This document shows positions 1 through 9,020 of a stretch of 64,000 bases of DNA, one piece after another (position 1 is the stretch's first letter; each line of letters starts with the position of its first letter). The DNA comes from Paenibacillus sp. V4I3 (GTDB lineage: Bacteria; Bacillota; Bacilli; Paenibacillales; NBRC-103111): the NCBI RefSeq assembly GCF_030817215.1, contig NZ_JAUSZA010000001.1, forward strand, positions 5,740,501-5,804,500, read 5' to 3'. Made by a program: the position numbers and the translations under genes. The notes below the pieces were generated by a model. The model searched no databases and was not told the DNA's origin. It saw only the letters and a program-made list of their open reading frames with translations.

Positions 1-1182
1 GAAGAAAAGGACAAAACCGACTTGGAAAGCGTCCATATATTTTTCGCCAAAGCGAACCATGATCGGGTTACGTACACGGCGTACCATATAGTTTTTGAAA
101 TCGCCAAATACAATGGATTTTGCATTAGCTGCCATTTGAGCCATATCGTTATTGATGGAATAACCGTAACCGTTGATGACATCTGGCTCTTTATAGGCGA
201 TGCCAGGGAGCCAAAGAGGACGACCTTGGGAGTCTTTCAGCTTCTTCAGTGCTTTCAGTGTAGTATCATGGAACATGAATTTAGATTTTTGACGGTAGGC
301 AATATCCACGGAATGCTCTAAATCCACCAAATCATCAAACACAACGGATGTTGTTTGCCCAACGATTCCCGTTTTTCCAAGCGCGGCTTGTCCGACGATG
401 CCCTCAGGTTGGCCGGTCCCTGTGCCTGTTGTGAAATGACCGTTAGCAGCTCTAGCTATCCGTTCGGCTAGTTTGTCTCGAAGCCATGTTTCAAGATCAA
501 ATGCGCTGTCTTGTAGTAAACCGACAGGGACTAACACGACATCAGAGGTATAGATAAAGGAACCAACGGATTTTTGACCAAATGAAGGATCTTGATTGTT
601 ATTGGCTGCAACGTTCTCACCAATGATTCGTCCGATATTTCCTGTATCGTTGCCGGTAGGAATCAGAAGTGTATTTCCTGAATCCGTGTCGATGGTGTTG
701 GCATCTTCGTAAAATGTACTGTAGTATTTCATTGCCGTAACTAAGCTATTGTAGAAATCAATAGGAATGGTATTTCCACCGGCTGTTGCCGTTCCTGCCG
801 CAAGTGCGCGCTCTTCCTGTTCAAGCGGTCGATAGCCTGATTGAAGGGCTTGTCGTTCTTCTTGCGTTAGTTCATGCATGCCCACTTGTAAGAAACGTTG
901 AAAGGCTTTGCGATATTCTGGCTTGAGTTTATTCTCTTCGGAATCAGCGGCTGATCTGTTTTCATGACCTTCGAGGGAACGCTGCATATCTTCAAGTTTT
1001 TCAAATCGCTCAATTTTTCCGCGAAGCTCAACTTCTTCCGCAATGATGCGGTCTGCTTGCGTGTTTTCTTCTGGCGTCAGTCCACGTTTTTCATTCGTTC
1101 CGCGGTCAAGCAATTCTTGCAGTTTTGTAACTAGGTTAGCTCTTTCTCTTCGCAATTCAATAACTGTATGAACATGTGCCAT
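1..1182 (-). CDS. Phage major capsid protein, HK97 family (3' end outside window)
   Basis: The reading frame starts with ATG at 1180-1182 behind a GGAGGT site and stays open to position 1, giving 394 visible residues. It is listed from direct translation because it has no stop in the window. Residues 1 to about 90 are charged and helical, like the delta/scaffold domain of HK97 gp5 that the prohead protease removes. From about residue 125 the sequence has the HK97 capsid pattern, with an alanine/glycine-rich stretch before IPIDF, a long strand-rich core and a C-terminal FGDF segment. It follows the prohead protease, as in HK97-type phages. The protein should form the icosahedral shell. The missing C-terminus is probably short. 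Confidence 0.95.
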   Translation of the reverse strand, partial: MAHVHTVIELRRERANLVTKLQELLDRGTNEKRGLTPEENTQADRIIAEEVELRGKIERFEKLEDMQRSLEGHENRSAADSEENKLKPEYRKAFQRFLQVGMHELTQEERQALQSGYRPLEQEERALAAGTATAGGNTIPIDFYNSLVTAMKYYSTFYEDANTIDTDSGNTLLIPTGNDTGNIGRIIGENVAANNNQDPSFGQKSVGSFIYTSDVVLVPVGLLQDSAFDLETWLRDKLAERIARAANGHFTTGTGTGQPEGIVGQAALGKTGIVGQTTSVVFDDLVDLEHSVDIAYRQKSKFMFHDTTLKALKKLKDSQGRPLWLPGIAYKEPDVINGYGYSINNDMAQMAANAKSIVFGDFKNYMVRRVRNPIMVRFGEKYMDAFQVGFVLFF

Positions 1183-1188
1183 GTGTGG

Positions 1189-1839
1189 TTAAACCTCCGT
1201 GGATTGTAGGATTTTTAGGTAATCAAAAAAGCGCTGATCAGGCTTCGTTTCCTTAACGGATTCGGCCAAATTGCGCTCTTCATCTAACGTTTTTAATTTG
1301 TCTTTGCTTCGCTGCGAGAGTACAGCTTCTGTATCAGGGTAAGCCGGTGTTGTCACGACAGATACATCATAGAGTGTGCCGATCCGTTTGATCGTTCGCT
1401 CATACGCGCCTCGATCTTTGTTATAGGACCACTCTTCCGCGTCCTCACCTTCAGCAAGTGAAAAAGCAAAGCTGCATTGATTAATGACGCCGCTGCGCAT
1501 ATTCTCCATTAAATCGCGGCTATATGACGTGTCCGTGGGTGTGCATCGCCATTTCAGACCGATACCATCGGTTTCAAGCGTTACGGAACCTTTGCCGGAG
1601 GCGACAGTGTTTCGACCTAGCACCAGATTGCTGTCATGGTTAAAGAGGGCGACAACGTTGTCCATATCGGCATCATCAAGTGCTCGGCTATCAATCTTTT
1701 CATAAACAGGTGTCATCCATCCTAAATTATCGCTTTCACGATTAAATTTAAGTGCATACGCCTCGATGTACTCGGTACCATCACTCGCCGTTCGGATCTC
1801 CATTGGAGCCGTTAGTGTTCGGCGTTCCGTTTTTAACAT
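1189..1839 (-). CDS. HK97-family prohead protease
   Basis: This should be the serine protease that matures the prohead by cleaving capsid delta domains. The motif ALFNHDSNLVLGR carries the likely catalytic His, NQCSFAF carries the likely Ser, and VSVVTTPAYPDTEA is typical of the family's C-terminal half. Its length of about 216 residues fits the family. The longest frame begins with GTG at 1851, but the GGGAGG site lies directly against it. The ATG at 1837-1839 has a more normal spacing of about 11 nt and is preferred. The 5' end overlaps the portal gene by about 59 bp, and the capsid gene starts 7 bp after the stop, so the three are probably translationally coupled. Confidence 0.93.
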   Translation of the reverse strand: MLKTERRTLTAPMEIRTASDGTEYIEAYALKFNRESDNLGWMTPVYEKIDSRALDDADMDNVVALFNHDSNLVLGRNTVASGKGSVTLETDGIGLKWRCTPTDTSYSRDLMENMRSGVINQCSFAFSLAEGEDAEEWSYNKDRGAYERTIKRIGTLYDVSVVTTPAYPDTEAVLSQRSKDKLKTLDEERNLAESVKETKPDQRFFDYLKILQSTEV

Positions 1840-3031
1840 TTCCTTCATCACCTCCCTTCAGCAGTACGGATACGGGCTGCATAGCCGTGTTCACCATATA
1901 GGTGTCACCGCCTTGTTCAGCGGGTATCGGATTTTGATTTTCCTTTTTCAAGATATCATTCGGACTCATCCACCCGTTTTGCCTAGCAATTTGGTACGAT
2001 TCGTAACGGGCTTTTGTATCACTACGGAGCAGCGCTTCTGCCAAGTGCTCGGCATAATATTTTTTTCTTTCCTTGCCGACAAGCAGCCGCATGGTGATAG
2101 CTTGTTCCCATCGAATCATCCAAGGCTGTAAGCTGTCGGTTAGAAATTCCATGCTTTGATGTTCAATGTTGCTGAAAGTTGCTTTGTCCAAATCAGCAAT
2201 CTTGTGCGGCGGCACACGGAAGATACGAGCAATTTCACCCAATTGAAATTTTCTCGTTTCCAAGAACTGTGCATCTTCAGGCGGGAGTGAGATTTGATGG
2301 TACTTCATCCCCTCCTCTAGGATGGCAACGCGGTGAGCATTATCAAGACCACCATGCGCTGCATGCCACGAAGCTTTGAGTCGAGCCGAACTGTCATCGG
2401 TTAAGGAACCAGGATGTTCCAAAACGCCGCTTGGCCTTGCTCCATTTGTAAAAAACTTATTCCCATAACTTTCTGTTGCTTTGGCTAAACCAAGTGCTTC
2501 CGCATGTAAACGAATTAACGATTTTCCACCGAGCGGCCCCTTGAGTACGAACACTCGATAGGCTGGAAGCTTATACCCCACGCCTTTGATAAACGTGACA
2601 TACTCAAGTGTCCGATTCAGTTCATCGTAATACTCGGTTGTGTTCTCAGCGCGTAGGGGCCACAGTGCTTTAACTTGACCGTAAGCATCCCACTCGATCT
2701 CCGCAAATCCCATCCCTCTTGTAATGGCATCAACGGTTATCCACTCCCTGAACTCCATGGACGACATGAGCTCATTTGGGGCATCATGAAGAAGGGAATA
2801 GATGGGATGTTCTTCCGCTCGTCCTCTCCCATCCTTTACCCTTTTATAGAGAACAAGCGGCAAGGATGAAACGGGTTCGGAAATGGCGCGTATCGCTGCG
2901 GAAACGGCTGTTAATTGGACAGCAGTTCGTTCGGTGACGCCTGTCCCAGTGGTTTGCGTAATATCGGCCCATGTTGATCCGTTGCCGTTATAGTTCACGG
3001 CTTGCCGCTTTTCCCAAAACTTCCAACGCAA
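1781..3031 (-). CDS. Phage portal protein, HK97 family
   Basis: This 416-residue protein should form the dodecameric ring at the capsid vertex through which DNA enters and tail and terminase dock. Supporting features are an N-terminal TAVSAAIRAISEPVSSLPLVLY helix region, a central glycine-rich segment with a FFTNGARPSGVLEH motif, and the FRVPPHKIADLDKATFSNIEHQSMEF stretch typical of HK97-type portals (quoted as short motifs separated in the protein). The C-terminal 40 residues are polar and low in complexity. It lies between large terminase and protease, the expected order. Start and length agree with the family. Confidence 0.95.
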   Translation of the reverse strand: MRWKFWEKRQAVNYNGNGSTWADITQTTGTGVTERTAVQLTAVSAAIRAISEPVSSLPLVLYKRVKDGRGRAEEHPIYSLLHDAPNELMSSMEFREWITVDAITRGMGFAEIEWDAYGQVKALWPLRAENTTEYYDELNRTLEYVTFIKGVGYKLPAYRVFVLKGPLGGKSLIRLHAEALGLAKATESYGNKFFTNGARPSGVLEHPGSLTDDSSARLKASWHAAHGGLDNAHRVAILEEGMKYHQISLPPEDAQFLETRKFQLGEIARIFRVPPHKIADLDKATFSNIEHQSMEFLTDSLQPWMIRWEQAITMRLLVGKERKKYYAEHLAEALLRSDTKARYESYQIARQNGWMSPNDILKKENQNPIPAEQGGDTYMVNTAMQPVSVLLKGGDEGNVKNGTPNTNGSNGDPNGE

Positions 3032-3045
3032 TGTGTTAACCTCCT

Positions 3046-4824
3046 TTATAAAAAGAAAATCCCTCTGGCCTCGTATACAGATTTTTGTTTCTTGCTACCT
3101 AAGGCCAGCTTATGGGCGTCGATCACGGCGTCAACGGGGTCAATACGTTTGGTTTGTGCATGTTTTTCAATCTTTATTTCACCGAAACTATTGGAATCGG
3201 TTTTCGCATTGACCATGGACCACGTTAAAAGACGATTATGTTTGTTGTAAATCACATTACCGGCTTCAACTTCAAGTTTAAAATCGACGGTAGCATCATT
3301 TAAGCTTCTCGCGCTTTGGATAATCTCCACGCAATCCACCCCAAACACCTCATCGAGATCATGCAAAAAGGCATCTGCGTTATGTGGATCATAACCAATG
3401 CCTTTGAGCTTAAGATCATATTTTTTGATCAGGTCCTTATAGTACGCAAGAATGTATTTATAGTCTGTCTTTACGCCGCCAAGTGTTTCGGTAACCGTGA
3501 GAAGCCCATCCCGAATCCACATATCATAAGGTGCATTATCGCTTTTAATGTGCTCGGCCACGCGCGCCTTTGGAATAAAGCTGTGGGAATGGATGTAGTA
3601 CTTTCGGTCAGCACCAACATCGAATGGAAATTCAAGCGCGCCGGAGGTAAGGTCACCACCACTGGATAAATCAAGTCCCATAAAGCAGTCCTTGCCACGC
3701 ATGTCTTCTAACGTCATATCACTTTCACAGTTTTTCCAGTGTTCCATATTCATGTACTGGTTATCTGCAAACTGAACCCATGTGTTTAACGACTTCGTAA
3801 GGAAGTTTCGAAGTTCTTCACCCTGCATCTGTTTGGCCTTAATCGCCTCAGAACGCAAACTAAGCAGAGTTTCAGGGGTCCATAATGGATTGGCTTTAAT
3901 CCAATTACTCTCATCCCACACATCATCGTCTTTATCGAGCTCACAAATAAATACAAACTGTGTTTCATCGGCATGTGTACCGACAAGGATCTGTTTGCAG
4001 TATTCATATAAGGCATAGCAAGGGCTATTCAAATCAAAGCCAGCCGTTGTGATGACCGAGATTAAGCATTGTTTCAGTTTTTTTGTACCATCGGCAAGCA
4101 GCTTGTACATTTGATTATCTTTGTGAAGATGATACTCATCGACACTGGCAAAGTAAGGCCGGAACCCATCAATGGATTTTGTATCACGTCCGAGCGCTTT
4201 GATTTCGCCCCTGGTGATGTTGCAAATGATTTTACTCGCATAATCCTTGACGGTGAACATCCCGTCTTCACGTTCGCTTCCTGATAACTCAGGATCTGCA
4301 TTGATAAACTTCATGCACTCTTTTAAAACGATGCGCGCCTGAAGCTCTTTGGTTGCCGTACAGTACACTTGGGGGTACTGGTAACCGTCGAAATTGCTGT
4401 AGTACAAGGTTGGAACGGCGTTTCCAAGTGACTTCCCGTTCTGCCTAGCTACCTGTACATAGGATGTACGAAATCGTCGGTACCCTTCTATGGTTCGCCA
4501 GCCATGCCAAGAACCAAAGATAAAGTCTTGAAAGGGCATCAAATCTAAGGGCCGTGGATCATCACCCTCCGCAAGGGTGAGAGATTCAGCAAAATCAATG
4601 ATATCCTGTGCGTGATCGGGGTCCCATACATAAGGGAAATCATCGGTGCCTTGCCGTTCTAAATCGTTGAAGTGACGCGCGCAAGCTTGCTTTTGTGTTT
4701 CACCTGCAGGTATCCGGCCTTCCAGTACATCAACGGCATACCGTGTTGTTCGGTCGAGATCAGCAAGCGTATTAATGGGGTACGTGTTTTGTTTAGCCAC
4801 CACGACCACCGCCGAACCTTCCAA
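3046..4824 (-). CDS. Phage terminase large subunit
   Basis: This should be the DNA-packaging motor with ATPase and nuclease domains. Visible motifs are a Walker-A-like VARQNGKS (about residues 125-132), Walker-B-like VDEYH (about 228-232), and a nuclease domain whose first acidic site is GLDLSSGGDL (about 383-392), with another near the C-terminus (VDAVIDAHKLAL). The length of 592 residues fits the Terminase_1 group. The longest frame starts with TTG at 4824 inside the small-subunit gene. One of the GTG codons about 8 triplets downstream, next to the small-subunit stop at 4793, is a likelier start. It is coupled to the small subunit upstream and the portal downstream. Confidence 0.95.
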   Translation of the reverse strand: MEGSAVVVVAKQNTYPINTLADLDRTTRYAVDVLEGRIPAGETQKQACARHFNDLERQGTDDFPYVWDPDHAQDIIDFAESLTLAEGDDPRPLDLMPFQDFIFGSWHGWRTIEGYRRFRTSYVQVARQNGKSLGNAVPTLYYSNFDGYQYPQVYCTATKELQARIVLKECMKFINADPELSGSEREDGMFTVKDYASKIICNITRGEIKALGRDTKSIDGFRPYFASVDEYHLHKDNQMYKLLADGTKKLKQCLISVITTAGFDLNSPCYALYEYCKQILVGTHADETQFVFICELDKDDDVWDESNWIKANPLWTPETLLSLRSEAIKAKQMQGEELRNFLTKSLNTWVQFADNQYMNMEHWKNCESDMTLEDMRGKDCFMGLDLSSGGDLTSGALEFPFDVGADRKYYIHSHSFIPKARVAEHIKSDNAPYDMWIRDGLLTVTETLGGVKTDYKYILAYYKDLIKKYDLKLKGIGYDPHNADAFLHDLDEVFGVDCVEIIQSARSLNDATVDFKLEVEAGNVIYNKHNRLLTWSMVNAKTDSNSFGEIKIEKHAQTKRIDPVDAVIDAHKLALGSKKQKSVYEARGIFFL

Positions 4825-5383
4825 ACTTACTTTGCTTCTCCTCTTCTTTCTTCGTTGGCTTCAACACGTTTTTAACTTTTGCTAGTGGATTGAGGAATAA
4901 ACGATCCTGCATTTTCAGCAGCATATCAGCTTTCTTATTAATGGCAGATTCAATCCGAAGGAGTCCGTCTATGGAAACCATGCTGGCAATCATCTTCATC
5001 ATCTCTTTGCTAAATACGTTAACGTCATACATATACTCTTCAAGGGGATCACAGTTTTCAGCCATGCTATCAATGCGCTGATACGAACGAAGAAGCCGCT
5101 CATATTCGGCATAGGTTTGACAGTACATACCAAGGATACCAATGTCCGAAGAACTGAGAAGTTCAATTCCCTGTTCTGCAGCTTCCTTATATTCTTTCAT
5201 GTGCTGCTTCCAATAAGAAAAAGCCACCGTATCGTTTTTCACGAAAGAGGGCGGCTTTAGTTTATCGAGCTCTTTTTTTCCAAGTTTAATTTCGGAATCT
5301 TTGCGCTGCTGAATTTCAGTTTTCGTTAAATGCTTCCGGCCATTGGCGACAACAAGATCAATGGGCTGTCCTCGGCGGGTCAT
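4793..5383 (-). CDS. Phage terminase small subunit, P27-like
   Basis: This 196-residue protein should recognise phage DNA and load the large subunit. It has the charged N-terminus, the central aromatic segment with SYWKQHMKEYKEA and a helical core with YCQTYAEYERL, as seen in P27-type small terminases. A lysine-rich and then glycine-rich tail ends with GRGG. The start follows GAGGAGGTGAGCCC, a strong ribosome binding site. It precedes the large subunit, which confirms the role. Family assignment is from pattern recognition only. Confidence 0.85.
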   Translation of the reverse strand: MTRRGQPIDLVVANGRKHLTKTEIQQRKDSEIKLGKKELDKLKPPSFVKNDTVAFSYWKQHMKEYKEAAEQGIELLSSSDIGILGMYCQTYAEYERLLRSYQRIDSMAENCDPLEEYMYDVNVFSKEMMKMIASMVSIDGLLRIESAINKKADMLLKMQDRLFLNPLAKVKNVLKPTKKEEEKQSKFGRFGGGRGG

Positions 5384-5496
5384 GGGCTCACCTCCTCTGA
5401 AACTTTATATGGGGAGTTTTTGCGCGAATAAAGGGACGCGCGGTCTATAATCGGGAAAGTAGTAGAGATATAGTCCCCCCTCCCCCTTTTCTTTTC

Positions 5497-5574
5497 TTAC
5501 CCTTCAATCAACAGATAGGTTCGTCCATTGACTTGCGAAAATGTTGTCTTCGTTTTGCTTAGAATTTCTTTCAA
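5497..5574 (-). CDS. Possible 25-residue small protein
   Basis: A TTG-initiated frame of 25 codons plus stop follows an AGGTGGTG site with 6-nt spacing. The product is KEILSKTKTTFSQVNGRTY plus LLIEG after the initiator, a composition that looks protein-like. It lies between the terminator of the cargo gene and the small terminase. It could equally be the remnant of an interrupted gene. No family recognised. Confidence 0.3.
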   Translation of the reverse strand: MKEILSKTKTTFSQVNGRTYLLIEG

Positions 5575-5604
5575 TAGATGCACCACCTAAACCAAACGGG
5601 AAGA

Positions 5605-5640
5605 TATAATAAAAAGCATCCGACGGAAACCGCCAGATGC
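5605..5640 (-). terminator. Rho-independent terminator of the cargo gene
   Basis: On the - strand an 11-bp stem (5616-5640, with two G-T pairs and a TTT loop) is followed by a T-rich run. It lies 45 bp after the stop of the secreted protein gene and would separate it from the terminase operon. Confidence 0.85.
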
Positions 5641-5684
5641 TCTTTACTTAAGTTTAATAACAACCTTAATAAATACAAGTTTCG

Positions 5685-7565
5685 TTAATTAAATTGAAGA
5701 AAATCGACTTCCACGTATTGACCCACAGCTGATGGATTAGTATCGCTCCGTTTTACGATTTTGATCGTATGAGAACCATAGGTTAATCCCGACTTCGTGT
5801 AGCATAACGTCTGTTGCGCTCTTGTTGTCTGGTACAAATCCACTGTAGCATCAAAAACGTCATCTATATAAACATCAGCTTTACCGTGATCAGAATCCAT
5901 TACTCCGTACCATGAAATACTTGTACCGTTAAACGTGTACTGAACATTACTGTCAGTATTTAACGTCCAATGATCTGTTTCGTTGTAGTAGCCAGTAGGT
6001 TGACCAATAGTGTTCCAGCTACCTTCGTATGTTAGTGCGGTATCGTCAACTGTTGTAATAAGATTTTGTATCACAGTAACATTAGCTGAAGTCGATTGAC
6101 CATTCCATGTTGCTGTTATTGTTGAAGTACCTGGATTTGCTCCATACACAGTGCCAGTTGAACTGACAAGGGCAACATTCGAATCCGTAGAAGTAAAAAC
6201 AGATTGGCTCGTAACATCTTGGGTACTTCCATCAGAATAATGTGCAGTAACAACAGTACTGTGAGTATCACCGACATTGATTGTATACGAATTGGAATCA
6301 AGTGAAAGACCTATCAGAGTTTTCACATCTACTTTTCCACCAATAGCAATTAGTTTAAAAGTAGCACCATTCAAGGAAGGCAAATAAAGAGTCCCATCAG
6401 AAGCAATGGATGCCGGATGACTTAGTGTTGTTGAAGCCTGAGCTACTTGATATTTCCAAATTTGCTGGCCAGTTGGAGAAATTGCATACATTGAACCCTT
6501 ACCTGATATTCCAATAAAAATATTTCCGTCTTTATCTAAAATAGGACCGCTCCAATATGTCGCCCAATCAAGATCAAATTTCCAATTTTGTGTACCATCA
6601 GCTTTATATGAAGTTAGAGTTCCAGAAGTTGATGATGGGTTAGCTCTAACGAAAATATCCCCATCTTTATTGACGACAGGTTGTGAGGCTGTTGTATTAG
6701 TAATGTTAATATTCCATTTTTCATTTCCATTTTTGTTAATAGCATTTAATTTACCATTTGATGTTGTTATGTAGAGAGTACCGTCTGGTCCAATAGCAGG
6801 AGCTGTTTTATTTTGGGATATCGCATAATCTTTCTTCCATTTTAATGTGCCGTCAGATGCAAATGCTCCAAGCTGAGTTTTACCAGCTAAATAGATTGTT
6901 CCGTCTGAATCTATTACTGGATAACTTGCAGGAAATAAATCAATTCCAGTAGACTTTCTCCATGTAATAACTCCTTGACTAGGATCAATTGCAACTAAGG
7001 TTTGGCCTCGATCCGTGGCATAGATAGTTCCGTCAGCGGAAATGGCAGTTGCATCAATCTGGAAACCTGGGGAAATAGACCATTTAATCTGTCCACTTGG
7101 AGTTATCGCATAGAAAGTAGCATAAACTCCACCGTATATGGTACCATCAGCTCCAATTGAAGGAGTTCCGAAATTTACTCCAACTCCAGTAGAATTAATA
7201 ATTATTTTCCATTTAAATGTTCCATCTGGATTTATCGCAACTATGTTAACATCAGTAAATACGTAAACCGTGCCATCAGATCCAATTACATGGGGGTAAG
7301 CTGTGTATCCATCGATAGGTAATGACCATTTCACATATACATCTGAAGTAACTCCAGCAAAACGTGAGTTTCGATCCCAGTTATAAACCGTTGGTTGCAT
7401 TGCTGTTTGATCATACTGACCTTGTTGGTACTGACTTCCCTGCTGAAATGGGCTTGTAGCAGCAAAAGAAGCTGGAGAGAACCCAACTGCAATAACTTGA
7501 ATAAATGCAAAGCAAATTAAAATAACTTTTGAGATGTGAATCAATTGTTTCTTTCGATGTAACAA
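5685..7565 (-). CDS. Secreted beta-propeller / Ig-like cargo protein
   Basis: The frame runs to 7577, but a TTG at 7563-7565 preceded by AAAGGTGG at 8 nt is the likely start. The product has about 626 residues. It begins with a signal peptide (HRKKQ, then a hydrophobic stretch ending ASFAA). Residues to about 420 contain at least seven PQQ-like propeller repeats built on GxDGTxY and GxxxWKW patterns. A Big_2-type Ig domain follows (about 425-505, with YTINVGDTHS and YGANPGTSTITATWNG). The C-terminal 110 residues resemble a jelly-roll carbohydrate-binding module. No catalytic motif was seen. The gene interrupts the normal HNH-terS order and has its own terminator. It probably modifies the lysogen's surface or binds a polymer, but the function is unknown. 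Confidence 0.8.
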   Translation of the reverse strand: MLHRKKQLIHISKVILICFAFIQVIAVGFSPASFAATSPFQQGSQYQQGQYDQTAMQPTVYNWDRNSRFAGVTSDVYVKWSLPIDGYTAYPHVIGSDGTVYVFTDVNIVAINPDGTFKWKIIINSTGVGVNFGTPSIGADGTIYGGVYATFYAITPSGQIKWSISPGFQIDATAISADGTIYATDRGQTLVAIDPSQGVITWRKSTGIDLFPASYPVIDSDGTIYLAGKTQLGAFASDGTLKWKKDYAISQNKTAPAIGPDGTLYITTSNGKLNAINKNGNEKWNINITNTTASQPVVNKDGDIFVRANPSSTSGTLTSYKADGTQNWKFDLDWATYWSGPILDKDGNIFIGISGKGSMYAISPTGQQIWKYQVAQASTTLSHPASIASDGTLYLPSLNGATFKLIAIGGKVDVKTLIGLSLDSNSYTINVGDTHSTVVTAHYSDGSTQDVTSQSVFTSTDSNVALVSSTGTVYGANPGTSTITATWNGQSTSANVTVIQNLITTVDDTALTYEGSWNTIGQPTGYYNETDHWTLNTDSNVQYTFNGTSISWYGVMDSDHGKADVYIDDVFDATVDLYQTTRAQQTLCYTKSGLTYGSHTIKIVKRSDTNPSAVGQYVEVDFLQFN

Positions 7566-7595
7566 TCTTATTACCACCTTTTGTATTTTTTTTGT

Positions 7596-7642
7596 TGTCG
7601 AATATACCTTTCGACATTATATTCCAATTTCCTGCAAATTAT
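7596..7642 (-). promoter_or_regulatory. Promoter/operator region of the cargo gene
   Basis: On the - strand a perfect TATAAT (7616-7621) lies about 50 bp before the gene. It abuts a perfect 7-bp inverted repeat TGTCGAA/TTCGACA (7596-7616, 7-nt spacer) that would cover the transcription start, as a repressor site does. A good -35 was not found. Just upstream is a 15-nt element (7628-7642) also found before the KAP gene. Confidence 0.5.
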
Positions 7643-7722
7643 TGTTAAAACCACCAAGCATTAAACTTTTGAACAAAAAACCTACTTTTGTGTAGTTGAT
7701 GAACTGAAAACGATTGTTCTTT

Positions 7723-8079
7723 TCATCTTCCAAAACCTCCGTCTTCTTTCGCAGTTTTAATATCGTGATGCCTCTTGCAAAGCCCTTGCCAATTGTCGCG
7801 ATCCCAGAACAAAGCCCTATCTCCCTTGTGTGGCTTGATATGATCAACCACTGTAGCGGCTCCTATAGCTCCCTCTTTTTCACAATGAACACAGAGAGAA
7901 TGCTTCATAAGGAAGAATACTCTCGCCTTACGCCATGAGCTGTCATACCCTCGCTGTGCTGCCGTCCCTCGCTGCCTATCATTGATGGAAGCCTGTTCCT
8001 TATGATCACTGCAAAAGCCTACGTCGGTTAGGTTGGTGCAGCTTGGTTTACGACAAAACTTCTTAAGTGCCATGCTCAT
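7723..8079 (-). CDS. Phage HNH endonuclease
   Basis: This 118-residue protein has the HNH nuclease pattern: a CVHC zinc pair (63/66), VVDHIKPH with the catalytic His (about 80), a DNWQGLCKRHH segment with Cys101 and His104/105, and a C-terminal KTAKEDGGFGR typical of the packaging-associated HNH group. A second Cys/His cluster lies at the N-terminus (Cys9, Cys14, Cys23, His26). In HK97-type phages this enzyme is encoded beside the terminase genes and helps cos cleavage and packaging. Here it is parted from terS by the cargo gene. Confidence 0.93.
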   Translation of the reverse strand: MSMALKKFCRKPSCTNLTDVGFCSDHKEQASINDRQRGTAAQRGYDSSWRKARVFFLMKHSLCVHCEKEGAIGAATVVDHIKPHKGDRALFWDRDNWQGLCKRHHDIKTAKEDGGFGR

Positions 8080-8205
8080 ACGCTCCTATCCTCTTACCGT
8101 GGAACAATTTTGAATAATATTCATAGACAAATCAACAAAAACAACCCTTTTAAAATAAGGAGTTATCCGACTTGTTTATATATTATTCACATTAAAAACA
8201 ATGAC

Positions 8206-8227
8206 TTTATGCAAGATTTTGCATAAA
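8206..8227. promoter_or_regulatory. Perfect dyad, candidate operator
   Basis: TTTATGCAA-GATT-TTGCATAAA is a perfect 9-bp inverted repeat. It lies in the 269-bp gene-free gap between the recombinase and HNH genes, 127 bp upstream of the HNH start. It looks like a protein-binding site for late-gene control. No convincing promoter was placed next to it. Confidence 0.45.
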
Positions 8228-8348
8228 TGACCCAGTTCCTCATATCTTAATAGAGAGCATAACTCGAATAAGGGCCAATGCCCCTTGTCTCGCAAGGTCT
8301 CGCGCCTTTTTCTGAAAATCAGTTATACACTCGCTAAATGTGTGGAAC

Positions 8349-8891
8349 TCATAACCCAAATCCTCGCATGGCTCCGTTCATGGCGTCTTGGTCCATACCA
8401 ATATATCTCATGGTGATGGCCTTGTCAGAGTGGTTAAGGAGTGTCTGGACAAGCGTGATGTCCTTTGTCTTCTTGTACATGTGGTATCCGAATGTCTTCC
8501 GCAGTGTATGTGTGCCAATGTCCTTCAGTTTGAACTTCTTCGCAGCAGTTTTCATCACCTTATAGGCCATATCTCGTTTAATTGGTCTGCTACCACCCTG
8601 TCTTGAAGGAAACAGGTAATCATCATCCGGCATTCCCGATGTATAGCGCTTAATTTCACGCTTTAAGGTTGGGTTAATTTCAATGATCTTTCGTTTACCG
8701 GTCTTCATTTCATTCATAAATAAATGCTCGCCGATCACATCCTTGACTTTCAGCTTTAAAATGTCCTGAATACGCAGGCCGGTATTAATTCCGAAGACAA
8801 ACATCATGTAATTGCGATGACTCTTCTTTAATAGAAACTCCTTGATAGCATCGATCGTTTCTTGATCACGTATTGGCTGAACGAAGTTCAT
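8349..8891 (-). CDS. Tyrosine recombinase, catalytic domain only
   Basis: This 180-residue protein is a complete catalytic domain of the phage integrase family without a core- or arm-binding domain. The active residues are all present: Arg40 (TGLRIQD), Lys63 (MKTGK), His128-x-x-Arg131 (HTLRK), His154 (LLNHSD) and Tyr163 (MRYIG). It opens the late gene direction, upstream of HNH and terminase, and is not adjacent to the attachment site, so it is probably not the prophage integrase. A role in resolving multimers or another DNA rearrangement is inference. Confidence 0.9.
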   Translation of the reverse strand: MNFVQPIRDQETIDAIKEFLLKKSHRNYMMFVFGINTGLRIQDILKLKVKDVIGEHLFMNEMKTGKRKIIEINPTLKREIKRYTSGMPDDDYLFPSRQGGSRPIKRDMAYKVMKTAAKKFKLKDIGTHTLRKTFGYHMYKKTKDITLVQTLLNHSDKAITMRYIGMDQDAMNGAMRGFGL

Positions 8892-9020
8892 TTAGAAGCA
8901 CCACGCTTTACTTAGGAGATCTTGGAACAAAACTATTTCAAGCCTTCCCATCTGTTTATTCTTCCTAAAAAGTGATCTTAGTTTACTAAACAACTTCCAT
9001 CCCTCCTATCCATTACAAAT

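Larger units (their letters stand above)
5384..5684. other. Gap between small terminase and cargo gene
   Basis: These 301 bp hold a strong - strand terminator (5605-5640), a possible 25-residue ORF (5497-5574) and a C/T-rich tract around 5476-5495. No clear promoter for the terminase operon was found. The region lies where the HNH and terS genes are normally almost adjacent, so it may be a scar of the cargo insertion. Confidence 0.5.

Noticed and set aside
7617..7847. 76-codon - strand ORF overlapping the end of HNH
   Set aside because: It overlaps the HNH gene in another frame and ends at the cargo promoter; no ribosome binding site and no motif.
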